Notes under the pieces: model-generated
Seen by the model: only the letters and a program-made list of their open reading frames with translations
The model's database searches: none
Told to the model about the DNA's origin: nothing
Position numbers and translations under genes: made by a program
DNA from: Spongilla lacustris
Taxonomy: Eukaryota; Porifera; Demospongiae; Spongillida; Spongillidae
Assembly: GCA_949361645.1 (NCBI GenBank)
Contig: OX442426.1
Coordinates: 4,515,327-4,579,326 of the forward strand
DNA length: 64,000 bases
Direction: 5' to 3'
Shown here: one piece after another, positions 21,594 through 34,800 of the stretch
How positions within the stretch are numbered: the stretch's first letter is position 1
Layout: each line of letters begins with the position of its first letter

Positions 21594-23340
21594 ACATACA
21601 CAAAAGGTGTGCTTTCTAGATGCGCGTGCGTTACGTACGGTAGGAAGTGCGCGCGCACGTGTGTGTGTGTGGGGGGGAGGGGGGGGGCGGCAATTTCATG
21701 ACAGGGGCGGCATTTAATATGAATGGGGGGGAGGGGGGGGACTGCCGCCTCCCCCAAGGCTATGCTAGATCCGCCACTGGACAGGGGTATCTGAAGAGGT
21801 AGTAAAAGGGGCGGAGCTTCGAGGCAGCCACGTTACTGTAATATTTTTAAAAATCTCCTCTCTGAGAACAACACACGTAAAGGCAACATGTGCAGGAAGC
21901 AAGAAGCCACCCACGCACCGAAAGAAGGAATAAAGTCACATTACCGGTATCGAGAACTTCATAAGCGTAGGAAGCGGGGGGGGGGGGGGGGGGGGCTAAG
22001 CCCCCTCACTTTTTGGACCCATATATATACATGTACATGTATATTGAATATTAATCGATCTGTTAACGGATTCTGCGAGAAGCAAGGTCACGACGAACAG
22101 AAAGGAGCTGATCATGCATGATTACCTATATCTGTCTTTTTTCGGAACGGAATCGGCATTTAGTTTGTTACACAATTTGTGGTCCTAGGACTGGCTATGG
22201 AGTCAAAGAACCTTACTAAATCACCAGTTTATATACGTAGGCGTCGGTATGGCAGCGATTATGACCCTCAATTCCATCAAACACCTGATGCCATGCACGA
22301 TTATTATAGACTGACATATATATGGGGAAATAAAAAAATGTTATTTTCCAGAAACGAGCCTCAAAGTGAACGCGTGCAATTGAAATGTACGCGTAATTAA
22401 AATTAAATTGAAAGGATGAAATTGTAGAGGACCTCGATCAGTAGGAATCTCGCATAGTATCAAATGAAAATAACATGCCCTTTTCGCGGATATTTTTTCA
22501 GTGATTGATGTTGTAAATTGCACAGCAAGGTTCTTTAGGGCTACTACGATTAGACATTGCCGCAGGCAGCAAATGTTCAGCAAAGACACGTAAAAGGCTC
22601 TATGTACGGCAATACTGCACCAAGTAAGGATATTAGCAGCAGGAAATCTAAAATGCATGCCAACACCTATACATCTAATCTCCATCTTAACTGTTGTCAT
22701 GAAATCGTGCGTCGAAGAAATGTTTTGGCAACCCCATGCATGCAATCGTGCATGTAAAAATCTTTTAACTACAATGGAATTGTAAAGTTGAAGCATCGCG
22801 GAATACGGTTTGGTTACCAGTGGCGCGGCCATGGCTATTTCGTGGCTGGGGGGGGGGGGGGGGGGGTGGGGGGGGGGTCCTAACCAATATTATAGCGCCT
22901 CCCTCCCATAGTCATCGACAAACACACGCACTATCGCTGGTCGGTCCGTTTAGTTTACTTCGTCAACATAAATGCGAACGAACAGTGTCGCTGCTCTACA
23001 TGCATCGTCGAATCCTGCTCAATCCGATTCTCCACTGCATGGATAGCACCAACAAATCAGAATTTTCCACATCTTGATAAGGCCAGACCGCTCAAAAGTT
23101 TCGAGAGCTATGACGAAATTTAGACCGATACTAGGCTGGTTGTCTTAATAATTCCTTACATGGGATTGCCTCCATGCATGACGCGCATACATAATAACAT
23201 GGAATTATGGCAGCATTTGGTGCCCCCGTGCTTTATATAATTTAGGCCTGCAGGTGGGGCCTGGGTGCCAGGTCCCACCTGGACACCTCGCAACTGACAG
23301 CTTCGTTTTACCACACCCACTTTCGAGTAATTAATTTCCC
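21360..23340. other. intergenic, C/G homopolymers and (CA)n
   Basis: No gene supported. C18 at 21562-21579 runs directly into (CA)n. G20 is at 21976-21995, followed by CTAAGCCCCCTCACTTTTTG. G19 is at 22848-22866. Short frames across these runs are artefacts. Confidence 0.75.
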
Positions 23341-23368
23341 CCCCCCCCCCCCCACACACACACACACA
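23338..23368. repeat. C16 followed by (CA)n
   Basis: The same composition, poly-C joined to a CA microsatellite, as at 21562-21597. Confidence 0.9.
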
Positions 23369-23571
23369 CTTTTTGAGCAGTTCCTACGTATACACCACTG
23401 AACTTGTATATGTTTAATTTCATTTCTACTGTATTCATATCAAATTTAATTTGTCAACATGCAATAGTCAGTTGTGAGACTGACAACTGATCGTTGATTA
23501 CATGCTATATAAAAAAAATAGGCTTGTAATACATCCTCGCGTTATAAACGCGTTTGTATAGACGCCTAGCC

Positions 23572-23900
23572 TTGCCGTGACGGTGCCATCCCGGGAAGGA
23601 TCAAAACATTAGCGACCATATTGTTTTGGCCCAAAATGTGTGCGTTATTTAGAATTTGTGTACGAGTGATGTAACAATAACAACTTAGGTGAAAAATCAC
23701 GGCCTAATTAATTATATTCATAAGTTTATGCACGAATCATATACTTAGAAATGAATGAAACGGTTATGGGTTGTTGCGGGCGTATAATTATAGTGTTAGA
23801 TTCATGTCATCGTCGTAGATACACAATTTTCTAAATAATGCACACGTTTTGGTCCAAAACAATATGGCCGCTAACGTTTTGATTCTTCCCGGGATGACGG
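23572..23900. mobile_element. MITE-like element, copy A
   Basis: Its ends of about 75 bp are inverted: CCCGGGAAGGATCAAAAC on the left and GTTTTGATTCTTCCCGGG on the right. Both arms contain CCATATTGTTTTGG. It is homologous along its whole length to 35114-35393. The interior (CATAAGTTTATGCACGAATC) has no coding potential. Confidence 0.85.
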
Positions 23901-24534
23901 AAGGGGACGGAGAGGCATAGGATAGGGGAGGAGTGCGGGTTGTAGTAGTAGGTGCAGCTGGAGCATGTTGAGAGTAGGGTGCCCACACCATTCACTAAAG
24001 TGCAAGTCTGATGCTATCATATTGCACCTGAATTAATGCTTTTATTACCCGATAATTTAATCCTCAGTTTGTCTCACACATTTTCCATCCTAAATCATGT
24101 ATGTTATATGTGTGTGTGTGAGTGTGTGTGTTTGTGAAGCATCCTGTTGTGGCATGTTGATGATAGTTTCATTGATGTTGATGTAGGATTGCTTGTATTA
24201 TTGCGATTGTGTGAATATGAAATTATAGGGTTAGAATGTAATGACAAATGCCCGGTGTGCATGGGAACATTTTGGGTGGCACAAAAGAGTGATCGAGTCA
24301 TGCATGGGTGTCCAGAAAAGGGCAACTGAATGTTTAATATGTGGCATCACCATGCATGCATGGTGCTACAGAAGGCAGCAAAACGTAAGTCCTATATACG
24401 TGTATAATTTGATATTGTATGCCTGTAATCCCTGCCCCGCCTCCTGACAATTAAGTTTGCCAAATACATGATTTATTAACTTGGCGACCTTATCGCAGCT
24501 AGCGGCTTGTTCTTTCCAACTTTGCCCGTTCTTT

Positions 24535-24895
24535 CAGTTCTGCATAACATATTGCCCGTTGTTTCAGTTCCGCTCATAACAATACAATATATACATGCAT
24601 GTTGCCTGTTGTTCTGCATGCAGTTCCATGCACATAACATGTTGCCTGTTGTTTCAGCTCCGCTCATCAGTAACATGTTGCCTGTTGTTTCAGTTCCGCG
24701 TAACATTTTGCCTGTTGTTAATTCAGTTCAGTCAGTTCCTCATAACATGTTGCCTGTTGTTCAGTTCAGTCAGTTCCTCATAACATGTTGCCTGTTGTTT
24801 CAGTCAGTTCCTCATAACATGTTGCCTGTCGTTTTCAGTCATCTATTTCCTCATAACATGTTGCCTGCATGTTGTTCAGTACTGCATAACCGCCA
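24535..24895. repeat. tandem repeat, CATAACATGTTGCCTGTTGT unit
   Basis: About eleven copies of a roughly 30-bp unit ending in TTTCAGTTCC. Some copies carry extra TGCATG-type insertions (24611-24640 and 24861-24875). Words related to the reverse strand (CTGAAACAAC, GGGCAACA) reappear at 25196-25256. Confidence 0.9.
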
Positions 24896-25698
24896 CGGCG
24901 GCTCCGTGAATAAATGACAATTCATTCACTGGGCACGGCGAAATCGATGTAATAAACTACCTTTTTTGATTTAAAAAAATATTAACATATCTTAGTAATT
25001 AATTAAAGCCAATTAACTTATTTTTATATTGTCAACTAATAACAAAATACTTCTGTGCAATCAGAGTTTCATTCAGTATTTTTTTATTGTTAAAATAGAT
25101 TCAAGTACATACAATATTGATTTAAAAACTTATACTTTTGACAACTATCATGAAATACAGTGTAGATATTTGGCGTCCCTAGGCAAAATAGGCGGAACTG
25201 AAACAACGAGCAGCAAAATACAACTGAAACAACTGGAAACAACGGGCAACAATTAGAACTGGAAAGAACGTGACACAGTACAAGCTACATGTTTATCAAG
25301 GTATTCTTCAATCTATGGTAAAATCTATGTCCACTACAAAAATATGTAGCGGAAAGGGTATATAGCCACCTTAATTACCTGGGCATTCTACGTACCTAAA
25401 CTTGTGTTCATGTATATACATGTATATTGTGTGTACAGGATGCCTGCAGGACTGGGAAAAAAAAAAAAAAAACTAGGAATCCCACTATAATAATATACCA
25501 GTATAAATAAGAATTACCTACAATGGCACGCATGCATGCAGCTGAGTTCCTGCAGTCAAACAATTGGAAGGTTTTCCGTTTTGTCGCCCGCCGCGAGTGA
25601 TTGCTATATACCATATATATAAGCAAGCATATATATAGAGAGAATGTATAAGCATTCCCTCATCCCTAAAAGCGTTTCACTGTGCAATTCAGTTGGAC

Positions 25699-26639
25699 AT
25701 GAAGGCGATTTTCTTCATAGCCGCATTCTGTCTTTGGGATGGAGCACTTTCATTTCCTGATCATGGATTGAAGGCTAGGAAACAGCTCAATACCGTGGCT
25801 AACGTTCCACTTCAGAATGACGCGGAAGGCTATATTATGGAAAATCAAGATCAGGCAGAAAATACATTTCAAAATGGGGAACTACTCGAGGATGTTAAAA
25901 TTTTTGGCGGCGCTCCTCTTTCATCTAATAATCCTTTTCCACCCGATGTACCTACCGGTTCATCATGTAACTGGAAGAAAGTGGGCTCCCTAGATATGAC
26001 TGATCCAACGCAGCAATGTCCTCCATCGTGGGCCAAAATCGCGACACCAAGAGCATCTTGCAGTAAGAACACGGGCCAGTCTTGCGATTCCTTGGTGATC
26101 GGAACTTCCGGAGCTATAGCTACCGGACTGTTTGCGGGAGGTTCCGCGGCTATCAAGTAGAAACACCCGATGCCTTCGGACAGTGGGCCAGCCCTAGCCG
26201 AGCGCCGAATACCATTGAAGTTCCTTACGTAGACGGAATAAGCATCACCTACGGACCGGCCGGGAAGAGGCAACACATATTCACATACGCTGCTGGGAAT
26301 AAAGAAAACTTAAACCCTCCTAATGTAGCTACGTGCCTCTGCCCATGTGCGGGAGGGGCGGCTCCTCCGTCTTTCGTCAGTTCTGACTACTACTGTGAGT
26401 CTGGCAACCCAACCACGTCAGTTACCGATTTTTCTAATCTTTTCTATGCCGACACCCTATGGGACGGGCAGCAGTGCGGTCCAATTGAGACTACATGCTG
26501 CAATCCACCAAACCTCCCTTGGTTCTGTAAGACGTTCCCAACTCCCGTCACTGGTGACATGGAAATCCGGCTTTGCATGGATGAAGCTCTCAATAACGAA
26601 AACATTGCACTGGAGTTCTACGAATTATACATCAAGTGA
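25699..26639 (+). pseudogene. secreted cysteine-rich protein, broken by one frameshift
   Basis: The ATG at 25699 opens a signal peptide (MKAIFFIAAFCLWDGALS). A conserved module follows: CNWKKVGSLDMTDPTQQCP, a Cys-rich core and VCGRFRGYQ.TPDAFG. The YVDGISITYG, RQHIFTYAAG, CLCPCAGG, DTLWDGQQCG, TCCNPPNLPWFCK and TGDMEIRLCMDE blocks come next. I know this module as an uncharacterised extracellular domain frequent in cnidarians and sponges. Reading starts in one frame and, between about 26094 and 26118, homology moves to the frame that ends at 26639. A one-base deletion (or two-base insertion) would explain this; no intron fits there. Either the gene is recently inactivated or the assembly has an error. 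The product would be secreted, function unknown. Confidence 0.8.
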
Positions 26640-26924
26640 AGCTGCCGCACCATTGTGACAAACCTTTGCCAAATACAAGGAGGGACACGCGCTGTAGTAG
26701 TTACGGAGATAATATACATATCTAGATCTCTGGTATATATAGTTGTAGTTGTGCATTTGGTAAATGGACAGAAATTCATCGCATAATCAATTTGATTCGC
26801 ATTAAGTACTATATAACTTTGTTTGCATGCACGGAAACGGACGGTGCATTTTCCTGCATGCATGCGGCGCAATTATTTTCTCCCGAAGATTCATAGATAT
26901 CTTAATCATGTTTATAATCTCTAA

Positions 26925-27200
26925 GAATGACCATCCTTAAATATAGATCATGACCACTTTCTATAAAAGAATGACATTCACTTTTTAGATTTGTGATTAA
27001 CTAGATTCAAGATCATGCAGATCAGCGATACTGCCGCGGTTAAAACAGGTTTGGCTTGCGCAAAAACCAATACTACAGTCGTAATATGGTGAAGCCGCCA
27101 TTTGCCGTTGGAGATAAAGTTGTGAACATGTACAAACTCAAAGCGACGAAGGGGAAATATTGCAGGTTTCTGGAAGCTCACTGAAGAAGTATAGAAAGTA
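26925..27200 (+). repeat. dispersed repeat family, copy 1
   Basis: Shares CTAGATTCAAGATCATGC.GATCAGCGATACTGCC, GGTTTGGCTTGC.CAAAAACCA and AACTCAAAGCGA with 54565-54860, in the same orientation. Both begin near CCATCCTTAAAT and a GACCACTTTCTA motif. There is no coding frame. It may be a non-autonomous element. Confidence 0.8.
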
Positions 27201-27746
27201 CACCGTTAAATAGAGCTGTGGAACTGTATATTTCCTCAGCTTGAGCGTAATAACTGCTGCAGTAGTGGAGTTATACAGGCATTCCGATCCTGAACTGCTA
27301 TACTAGTATCCTTACCACAAAAAACTTGATGAACTCACCGGCTGTCTTCAAAACCTTCAACTCGCGTTATTAATATCCGCACATAGCAATATAATAGCGC
27401 TACACCAAGCAATTCATGTGTGCAATGAGAAGCACTTTTATATGTTTTTCTCGAGAAACTGTGAAAAAATCGGGAAAACCTGGAAAAACCTAGTAATCGT
27501 TGGCAAAGTAATAGTGCATTAATCGCCAAAATCGATTTAATATGATTTGGAACACTGGAAAAAATACTACGTTGAATGCTATACGAGAAAACTCAGCATA
27601 TATTTACGTATGTATACAATATTTGCTACATGTTTGCTCGCCGGCACTAGATTTGGGATCACTTTTACATGGGTAATATAAGCAAATATGACCTAGCTTC
27701 TAAATAAACGAAATCTATGCTATCACTACGTGGAGTACTCTTAGTT

Positions 27747-27809
27747 GGGCGTTGCCCGACCTTCGATTCGCGTAGTGGCGGAGACGAAGGTCGGGCTACG
27801 CCCAATTCA
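27747..27809. repeat. hairpin
   Basis: GGGCGTTGCCCGACCTTCG pairs with GAAGGTCGGGCTACGCCC across a 20-bp loop. Confidence 0.85.
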
Positions 27810-27858
27810 ACACTCTGGGGCCGACAGTGAGAGATTTATCTGCACTGTACAAAGTAAA

Positions 27859-27884
27859 GGGGGGGGGGGGGGGGGGGGGGGGGG
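27859..27884. repeat. G26 homopolymer
   Basis: An uninterrupted run of 26 G. Confidence 0.95.
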
Positions 27885-28477
27885 TGATATCGCGATATGA
27901 ATGTGTCTATTGTGTATAGGTATAGCACTCCAAAAAGCGGAGAGACGCAGACACTCCAACGTATCTTTCGCCCTTACTTTCGGATTGTAGGGTCCACTCC
28001 GCGTTCTGCGTGCTACGAAATAACTCAAATAACTCAATGCAGTACTACTACTAGTGTAGACATCACACATATACATCGTCTGGCAATGCACACATGTATA
28101 CACTTTCATATAGAATCGAAGTTCGAACGATCAGCAGGCCTCTATACAGTCGTCGACGTCTCCGCTGGCAAACATGCTGAATATAGAGATAGAATGCACA
28201 TGAATCGTATCGGGACCTACGTTAGTAGGTCCTATGTATGATGTGAAGTGTCATGAATATAATTAGCAAAATACCCGATTCCATTATTGCCGATGTACCG
28301 TAGAATCAGTTGGACTTTAGCGAGCGTATTTGAATGCAGCCGTTGAATACCTACAATGCAGTAAGACTGCCGATGCTTAGAAAGCTCGGACAACAGAGAT
28401 AACGCTCTCTCGTTCCCACACTCGAACCTGAAAAAACGTTTCTCCTTCCGGATCTGATAAGATAAGATTCACTCGGA

Positions 28478-28677
28478 NNNNNNNNNNNNNNNNNNNNNNN
28501 NNNNNNNNNNNNNNNNNNNNNNNNNNNNNNNNNNNNNNNNNNNNNNNNNNNNNNNNNNNNNNNNNNNNNNNNNNNNNNNNNNNNNNNNNNNNNNNNNNNN
28601 NNNNNNNNNNNNNNNNNNNNNNNNNNNNNNNNNNNNNNNNNNNNNNNNNNNNNNNNNNNNNNNNNNNNNNNNNNNNN
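28478..28677. other. assembly gap (200 N)
   Basis: Exactly 200 N, a typical placeholder length. The true distance between flanks is unknown. Confidence 1.
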
Positions 28678-29029
28678 TCATTGACATGTGTATTTAATTG
28701 ACACAGTGGAGTTACTTCTTTGTCGCGATTTCACGAGTGTATACGTGGCATGTAAGTAATTGATCAGCATCAAATAACACAACCGATCGCAAGCAGCTGA
28801 GACATTGCAAGTCGTGTTCAATTCAGTAAGCCAATGATGTGCAATCATATTAACTGCATGCAAAATATCACAGGTTCGTCGAATGACGGCCGTGCAGCGT
28901 ATCAAATACAACATATAGAATGACAATAGCATTGAATTCAGCCAGGGCTATGTTATCCTTTCATCAAATCTGTACAGGCATGTGTGTTGCATATGTTTGA
29001 TATCATTCTAACTAGTACAGTGGAAACTA

Positions 29030-30750
29030 TGATACATGACATTAAAATTTTTTTCCTGCTCTTAAATGTTTGGAATTGGTTTTAACAATAATGGTATGAA
29101 CTAATGAAATTCTAACAATGCAGTTTGGTTGGCAAACTAGTTGTCACCAAGAGTTTGAAATTGAAACTTGTCACGTGACTTCTTGGTTTCTATTTTTGGA
29201 AATGTGTGCCCCTCGTTCAGCAAAAGTAATTCTAGCTCATTTTTCCTCCGTTCGGAAACGGATGGGGCTGAACGTTGGCATATAACTACCACGCACATAA
29301 CTACATCATTTGGTCGGGCCAAATGTTGAATGCGGTAAACAGTTTGAGGACCGCGGCTGCAAATGTGCTGTTTTAGGGGGAGACGCGTTTAGCTGTTTGT
29401 CTCATATCGCGTTGTGTTTATGCTACCGTAAGTTCACAGTGCATAGAAAACAGACATGTCTATATGAAACGCTCGTTTAATGTCAACTTTCGTTTACTTT
29501 GTCGCAAAAAAGTTAGCCTCGAAAGGTTGGGTCCTAAAAGTCAGCCATTATCGGATGAATAACATTACAATGATTTACATTATTGTGGTTATCGTTGTAT
29601 GAGTGAAGATGGAAGAAGCGAACAAGCGGATAACGGTTCTTTTCGGAACCAAATGGAAGGCCCAGTATCACGCGGGCTACTACGAAGAGCTAACAAAGAG
29701 GTACTGCCACTTTGGGAAAGTTTGAAAGAAAAAAAAAAGTGCACCAAGAGGAAATCCCAGAGCTGGAGGTTTGAAGAGGCAATCGTTAAATCTATCAAGT
29801 TGACGAGTCGAATTCAAAGGACTGCATCTTATTACTCAGAAACAACGAGCAAGGAACTGGAATCGTTAGCCCATGGCCAGCACATGCCAAACCTGTCTGA
29901 CATTGATGCTAGGATCGATGCTCGCATTGATAATGTACTACATCGAACTGAGCGAGGTAATTTCTCTGATTAATGCAAAGAGTGCTCAGTTCAGTGTAGT
30001 ACATTCTCAGTGCGAGTGCCCTAGCATCAATGCTGAGCTAACGATTCAAGTTCTTTGCTTAAAACCTGCAGCTTTGGGGTTTCCCTTTGGAGCATTCCTT
30101 TGTTTCAAACCATCCCATTGTGGCAGTACCTCTTTGCTAGCTCTTTGTGGTAGCCGTTTTCAGCTTGTTCGCTTCACTCATACAATGATAACCACAATAA
30201 TGTAAATAATTGTAATGTTATTCATCCGAAAATGGCTGACTTTTAGGACCCAACCTTTCGAGGCTAACTTTTTTGCGACAAAGTAAACGAAAGTTGACAT
30301 TAAACGAGCGTTTCATATAGACATATCTGTTTTCTATGCACTGTGAACTTACGGTAGCATAAACACAACGCGATATGAGACAAACAGCTAAACGCGTCTC
30401 CCCCTAAAACAGCACATTTGCAGCCGCGGTCCTCAAACTGTTTACCGCATTCAACATTTGGCCCGACCAAGTGATATAGTTATGTGCGTGGTAGTTATAT
30501 GCCAAAGTTCAGTCTCATCCGTTTCCGAACGGAGGAGAAATGAGCTAGAATTACTTTTGCTGAACGAGGGGCACACATTTCCAAAAATAGAAACCAAGAA
30601 GTCACGTGACAAGTTTCAATTTCAAACTCTTGGTGACAACTAGTTTGCCAACCAAACTGCATTGTTAGAATTTCATTAGTTCATACCATTATTGTTTAAA
30701 CCAATTCCAAACATTTAAGAGCAGGAAAAAAAATTTAATGTCATGTACCA
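29030..30750. mobile_element. fold-back element with nearly full-length arms
   Basis: The left arm, about 29030-29953, and the right arm, about 29990-30750, are reverse complements. The outer 550 bp (from TACATGACATTAAA through CAAACTAGTTGTCACCAAGA to AAACGCTCGTTTAATG) are almost identical. The inner part is more diverged, and the right arm lacks segments present in the left. The centre pairs AATGTACTACATCGAACTGAG with its near-complement. It has no transposase and no clear target-site duplication. Confidence 0.85.
29599..29973 (+). CDS. open frame in the left arm of the fold-back element
   Basis: A frame of about 124 codons that is Lys/Arg/Glu-rich (WESLKEKKKCTKRKSQSWRF, YYSETTSKELESLAHG). 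The inverted counterpart in the right arm is deleted and shifted, so only one arm keeps a frame. No family is recognised. It could be a remnant of a transposon-encoded protein, or an accident of composition. Confidence 0.3.
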   Translation: MSEDGRSEQADNGSFRNQMEGPVSRGLLRRANKEVLPLWESLKEKKKCTKRKSQSWRFEEAIVKSIKLTSRIQRTASYYSETTSKELESLAHGQHMPNLSDIDARIDARIDNVLHRTERGNFSD

Positions 30751-31470
30751 CCGCAAATTAAATAATCATGACGCGCGCTATGCGCTGCAATAACATCTAA
30801 GGTTGTTAGCTCATTAACTTTTAATTCTCCATATCTATTGGCTCTTTTATGCAATCCTCATCATTCTTTGTGGCATTATTACAATATCATTATAGTATCC
30901 GTAATAAATTTTGTGTGTCTGTGCGTTACCTCCAACACCCTGTTCTAACTCGGGTTAGTAGGTGTAATACTTCGTTCTATAACACCACTGCGGATTGAAA
31001 TTAACAGTTCTAAATCAGTTTAGAGTTTAAAGAAATCGTGTATGAACCCTCGCTGAGTGTTTGTTTTACCATATGAAGTCTGATGGCGGTGCTCAAGCAG
31101 TGATACGAAAACATTATTTACGCGCGCTTTTGGCGCGATCGCTGCTTTGTCGTCTATTTATCATAACATGGAGATTAAATGAGCGCTATTTGTTTAAATT
31201 TTATAGGTACAACTATTTATAACACCCAACAAGCCTGTGCAATCAAATTGAGCACTGAACATTCGATGCGAAAAATAATTCATGAACAATTTTGGGGAAC
31301 TTCTCGGGTTGTCCGACCTGTAGCTCTGCATGAAGATTCAAGTGTATGAATTTGGACAGAGTACTAATAAACTTATAGTCCTTGCAGCTGCATGGTTCTT
31401 TCAGAACCAGTTCCACATGCATTTGCATGTACATACATTAAAAAGTATTCAGTTGCAATACATTTATGTT

Positions 31471-31665
31471 ATGAAGGTATCAAAAAAGGGGAAGGGAGCA
31501 GAAGGAAAGAAGGGAGCAGATGGAGAAGAGAAAACAGGAAAAACGAAGAAAGTGCGAAGAAAGAAGGGATCCAAAGGAAAGAAGGAAGCAAAGCAAAACA
31601 AAGATAGAGAATATAATGGAGCACAAACAAGTAATGGTCCAGTGAGAAAATCAGTAAGAAGGTGA
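31471..31665 (+). CDS. Lys/Gly-rich open frame upstream of the Roc gene
   Basis: ATG at 31471, then KKGKGAEGKKGADGEE and KVRRKKGSKGKK, 64 residues to a TGA. It lies 206 bp before the Roc-like ATG. Possible donors (TCA/GTAAGA and CCA/GTGAGA) do not give a phase-compatible join to the next exon, so I cannot show that it belongs to that gene. It could be a basic N-terminal exon, a separate small gene or chance. Confidence 0.25.
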   Translation: MKVSKKGKGAEGKKGADGEEKTGKTKKVRRKKGSKGKKEAKQNKDREYNGAQTSNGPVRKSVRR

Positions 31666-31871
31666 AGCCTTGCAACTTATTTGTAATTGGCATAACCTAG
31701 TACAATGGCTATATTTCTTGCTCCTCTGCCGCCCCCCTTCTCACAAGTATATGTGCACATGTACAGTGTGGGTGTGTCTGTGTGTGTGTATGCACCTGTA
31801 TATGTAAATGATGCAGGAATGTAATAGCTTGCATTAAACATAATATTTATTCATCTATCAGAGCTCCCAGT

Positions 31872-34800
31872 ATGAAGGTCCTGTCTAAGGAACATGAAGA
31901 AACTTCAGTGGTCAGTGTTCTTGTCCTAGGAGCATGTGGTGTTGGCAAGACTCATGTCGTACACCTTCTTTTGAACAAGAACCCTCCTACAGAGGACCCT
32001 CCTGTAGGGCTGGCTAGCAAGCCTCTTCAAGACATCTCTGTAACACTTGTAGGTGTTAAAAAACAAGATCAACAGGACAAGGATATTTTGTTTGCGGTTG
32101 AAAATGAGGATGAAATTATGCTAGAAAAAAATACGAGCAGCAATGTGAAGTGGATCCAGTTCATTGAGTTTGGTGATCAGCTGAAATACTATGACATCCT
32201 TCCGCTTTTCATTCCAAATCCCTCAGTAATATTGTTCGTACTACCCCTGTTTGAAAACTTGTCAAATAGCCCCACCATGGAGTGTTGTGGAGCAAATGTG
32301 GAACCGTATCTCTCTCATGAACAGATCATTCAACATTGTCTTGAAATAGTTTTCTCAAAGGGTGCTAGGCCTCAGATTATCATTGTGGGAACACATCGAG
32401 ATAAAGAAAATATAGAAACTAAACAGAAGAATTTAAAACTTATTGAATTAATGTGTCCCTTCAAGAACCATGTACTATACTGTGGACAAAGTATGAAAGA
32501 GGTGATATTTGCTGTGAATAGCTGTACTCCTGAAGTTGCAGACAAAAATGTTGCTCAGAAACTTCGAGAGGCAATAATAAAACAGCCTCCCAAGCAAGTA
32601 CCAAAATCACAACTTATACTAGAAATTGTCTTCTTAAAATATGCCAAAGGTGGGGTTCTTAGCTTTAAAGATTGCCAAGCACATTCTGAATGGCCACTTA
32701 AGATAGGTCCATGTCTTCAACATAGCAATGTGCTTTATTTAAGCTACGGAAAAACTGATTGTCCTGTGTTCTGCAACCCACATTTTATTATTACTGTATT
32801 GACTGAATTAGTGCATTATCACCACAGCCTTAAGAATCATCCAGATGATAATGAGGTAGTTTTAAATCATTTTATATTTAGGGATTATGGCATATTGACA
32901 TTGGAGGTACTGGAAAAGTTTAAAGAGCATTATAGGAAGGGTATGTTCACAGAACCAGGTATATCGGATTTGCTGGTGAGACGTCGTGCGATAGTGTATA
33001 TAGAGAAGTTTGACTACTTAATACCCTCCCTGCTTCGCAAGGCTTCCAACAGTGAGGTACTACATCATCGTACACCAGGTGCCTCCCTGATGATTAACTT
33101 CTCTGATGGCTATATTCCAAGTGCTCTGTTTTGGTCTCTTGTAGCTCATCTTTCGTCCTCTTGTTGGGAGGTGTGCACGAATATGCTGGACAAAACACCT
33201 ATGTTTATGTATCGGAACTATATAAAATTTCACCGTTCAGACAGTGGAAGTACTGTAGCCCTTGCGGACATGTCCTCCTACATTGAAGTATGCCTTGAGG
33301 GGGATTCATATGAGGTGTGTAAGGAGATAAGAGATGACATTCACATAGGAGTCAAGAAAATCCACAGTACTGTACAGTTTAATGATGCCTTCATATGTAC
33401 AGGAACTCGTTGTAAGTCAAGCTCTCCCCATTTAGCGGTAGTGGTATTTTCAAAGCCAAAGTACAAGTGGAAGTGTACCATTTTGGGTGACCAGACTGGA
33501 CACCTAGATGACCAGTTGAAGTGGTTTGACAGCCAAGAGTCCAGTTCAACAGGTAGGTAGTAAAATTTGAGCTGTTCCTTTGTATCTGGACCACATTTAA
33601 TGGGCACGATACATGTACAAGTAGCAGTGCATCATACCCAAAGTGCTTCCGCTTGATACACCTCTATGAATTCATTTCATGGTTATCTATTAGGTATGGG
33701 ATATGGCTTGCATGGTCATTTAATGTGGATATCTTTTGTTATTCATTCATTATGCAATGTTAATATGTTTGATCATAAATATAGTGGAACAGTAAATTAC
33801 ATCAGGGATTATCAAGCTTTGAGACAATATTAATGTTTATTTAAGGTCAGATAAAAATATGGACAATGATTTATGTATACCTAAGTGAATGGGGGAATTA
33901 AACACTAACATGTTTAAAATTTATCTTCTCAATGGAAGAGATATGGTGGTTATAATTGGAGGGAATAACTACAACAATGGTGTGTCTAAACTTCAATATT
34001 GATTGATACACCTGCTATAACATCCAATATTAGCAGGGTAGGAAGGAATATTTCCAATTACACTTATTTGATAAGTCCACACATGCTGTAAGTCACATGA
34101 ACACCTGACCCAGCTGTAACAGAACCATGTCTATTGACAGTAGAAAGGGATATGCAAGGGAGGATAATCAGGGGGATAGAGCAGTGCATGGTATATCCAG
34201 AGGGAGATATACATCTTAATATGTAGTAATGCGGTTCTTTGCCACTTATAAATTCTTCACTTTATATTGCCCTCGCGTAATAAGTTGTTCACCTTGAATT
34301 GGATTAACTGTAAATCATTCTACCAGTACTGCTTATGTATCGAAGGCATAGGCGGTTACTATTACAAGAATTAACAACATGATGAAATTCATTTTTTTCG
34401 TAAGGTTTTTAAAGTGAATATCTTTATGCAGTGCTAAATCCTGGACAATGCTTTCTTCTCACGTCTTTTGTCCTGAATTATTTTACCAGGGTGAAAGCAA
34501 AAAAAAATACTGGCACATATACATGTATGGGACACGAAATAGGATTAAAAATCTATCTGGAATGTGGAAAACTAGGTGCTAGCTACAGTGTATACGAAAG
34601 CACCTTTTTTTTTAACGTCGGGCAGTGTTAGCACACTTGTATTATGCGTATTCCACAACTGAAAACTGGACAACTTAAAATGCAAATCTTCTAATACACC
34701 TAGTGCGCAAACTATTATAATTACAGTTACTATTCACATCACGTGCACTACACCCTTTTGAATCTAAACATATTTTTTGGCCCAGGTAAGATGGAGTCTT

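Noticed and set aside
28469..28687. Open frame across the N run
   Set aside because: It consists of undetermined bases.
31471..31872. Joining the Lys-rich frame to the Roc-like gene as its first exon
   Set aside because: Neither visible donor gives a compatible phase with an acceptor before 31872.
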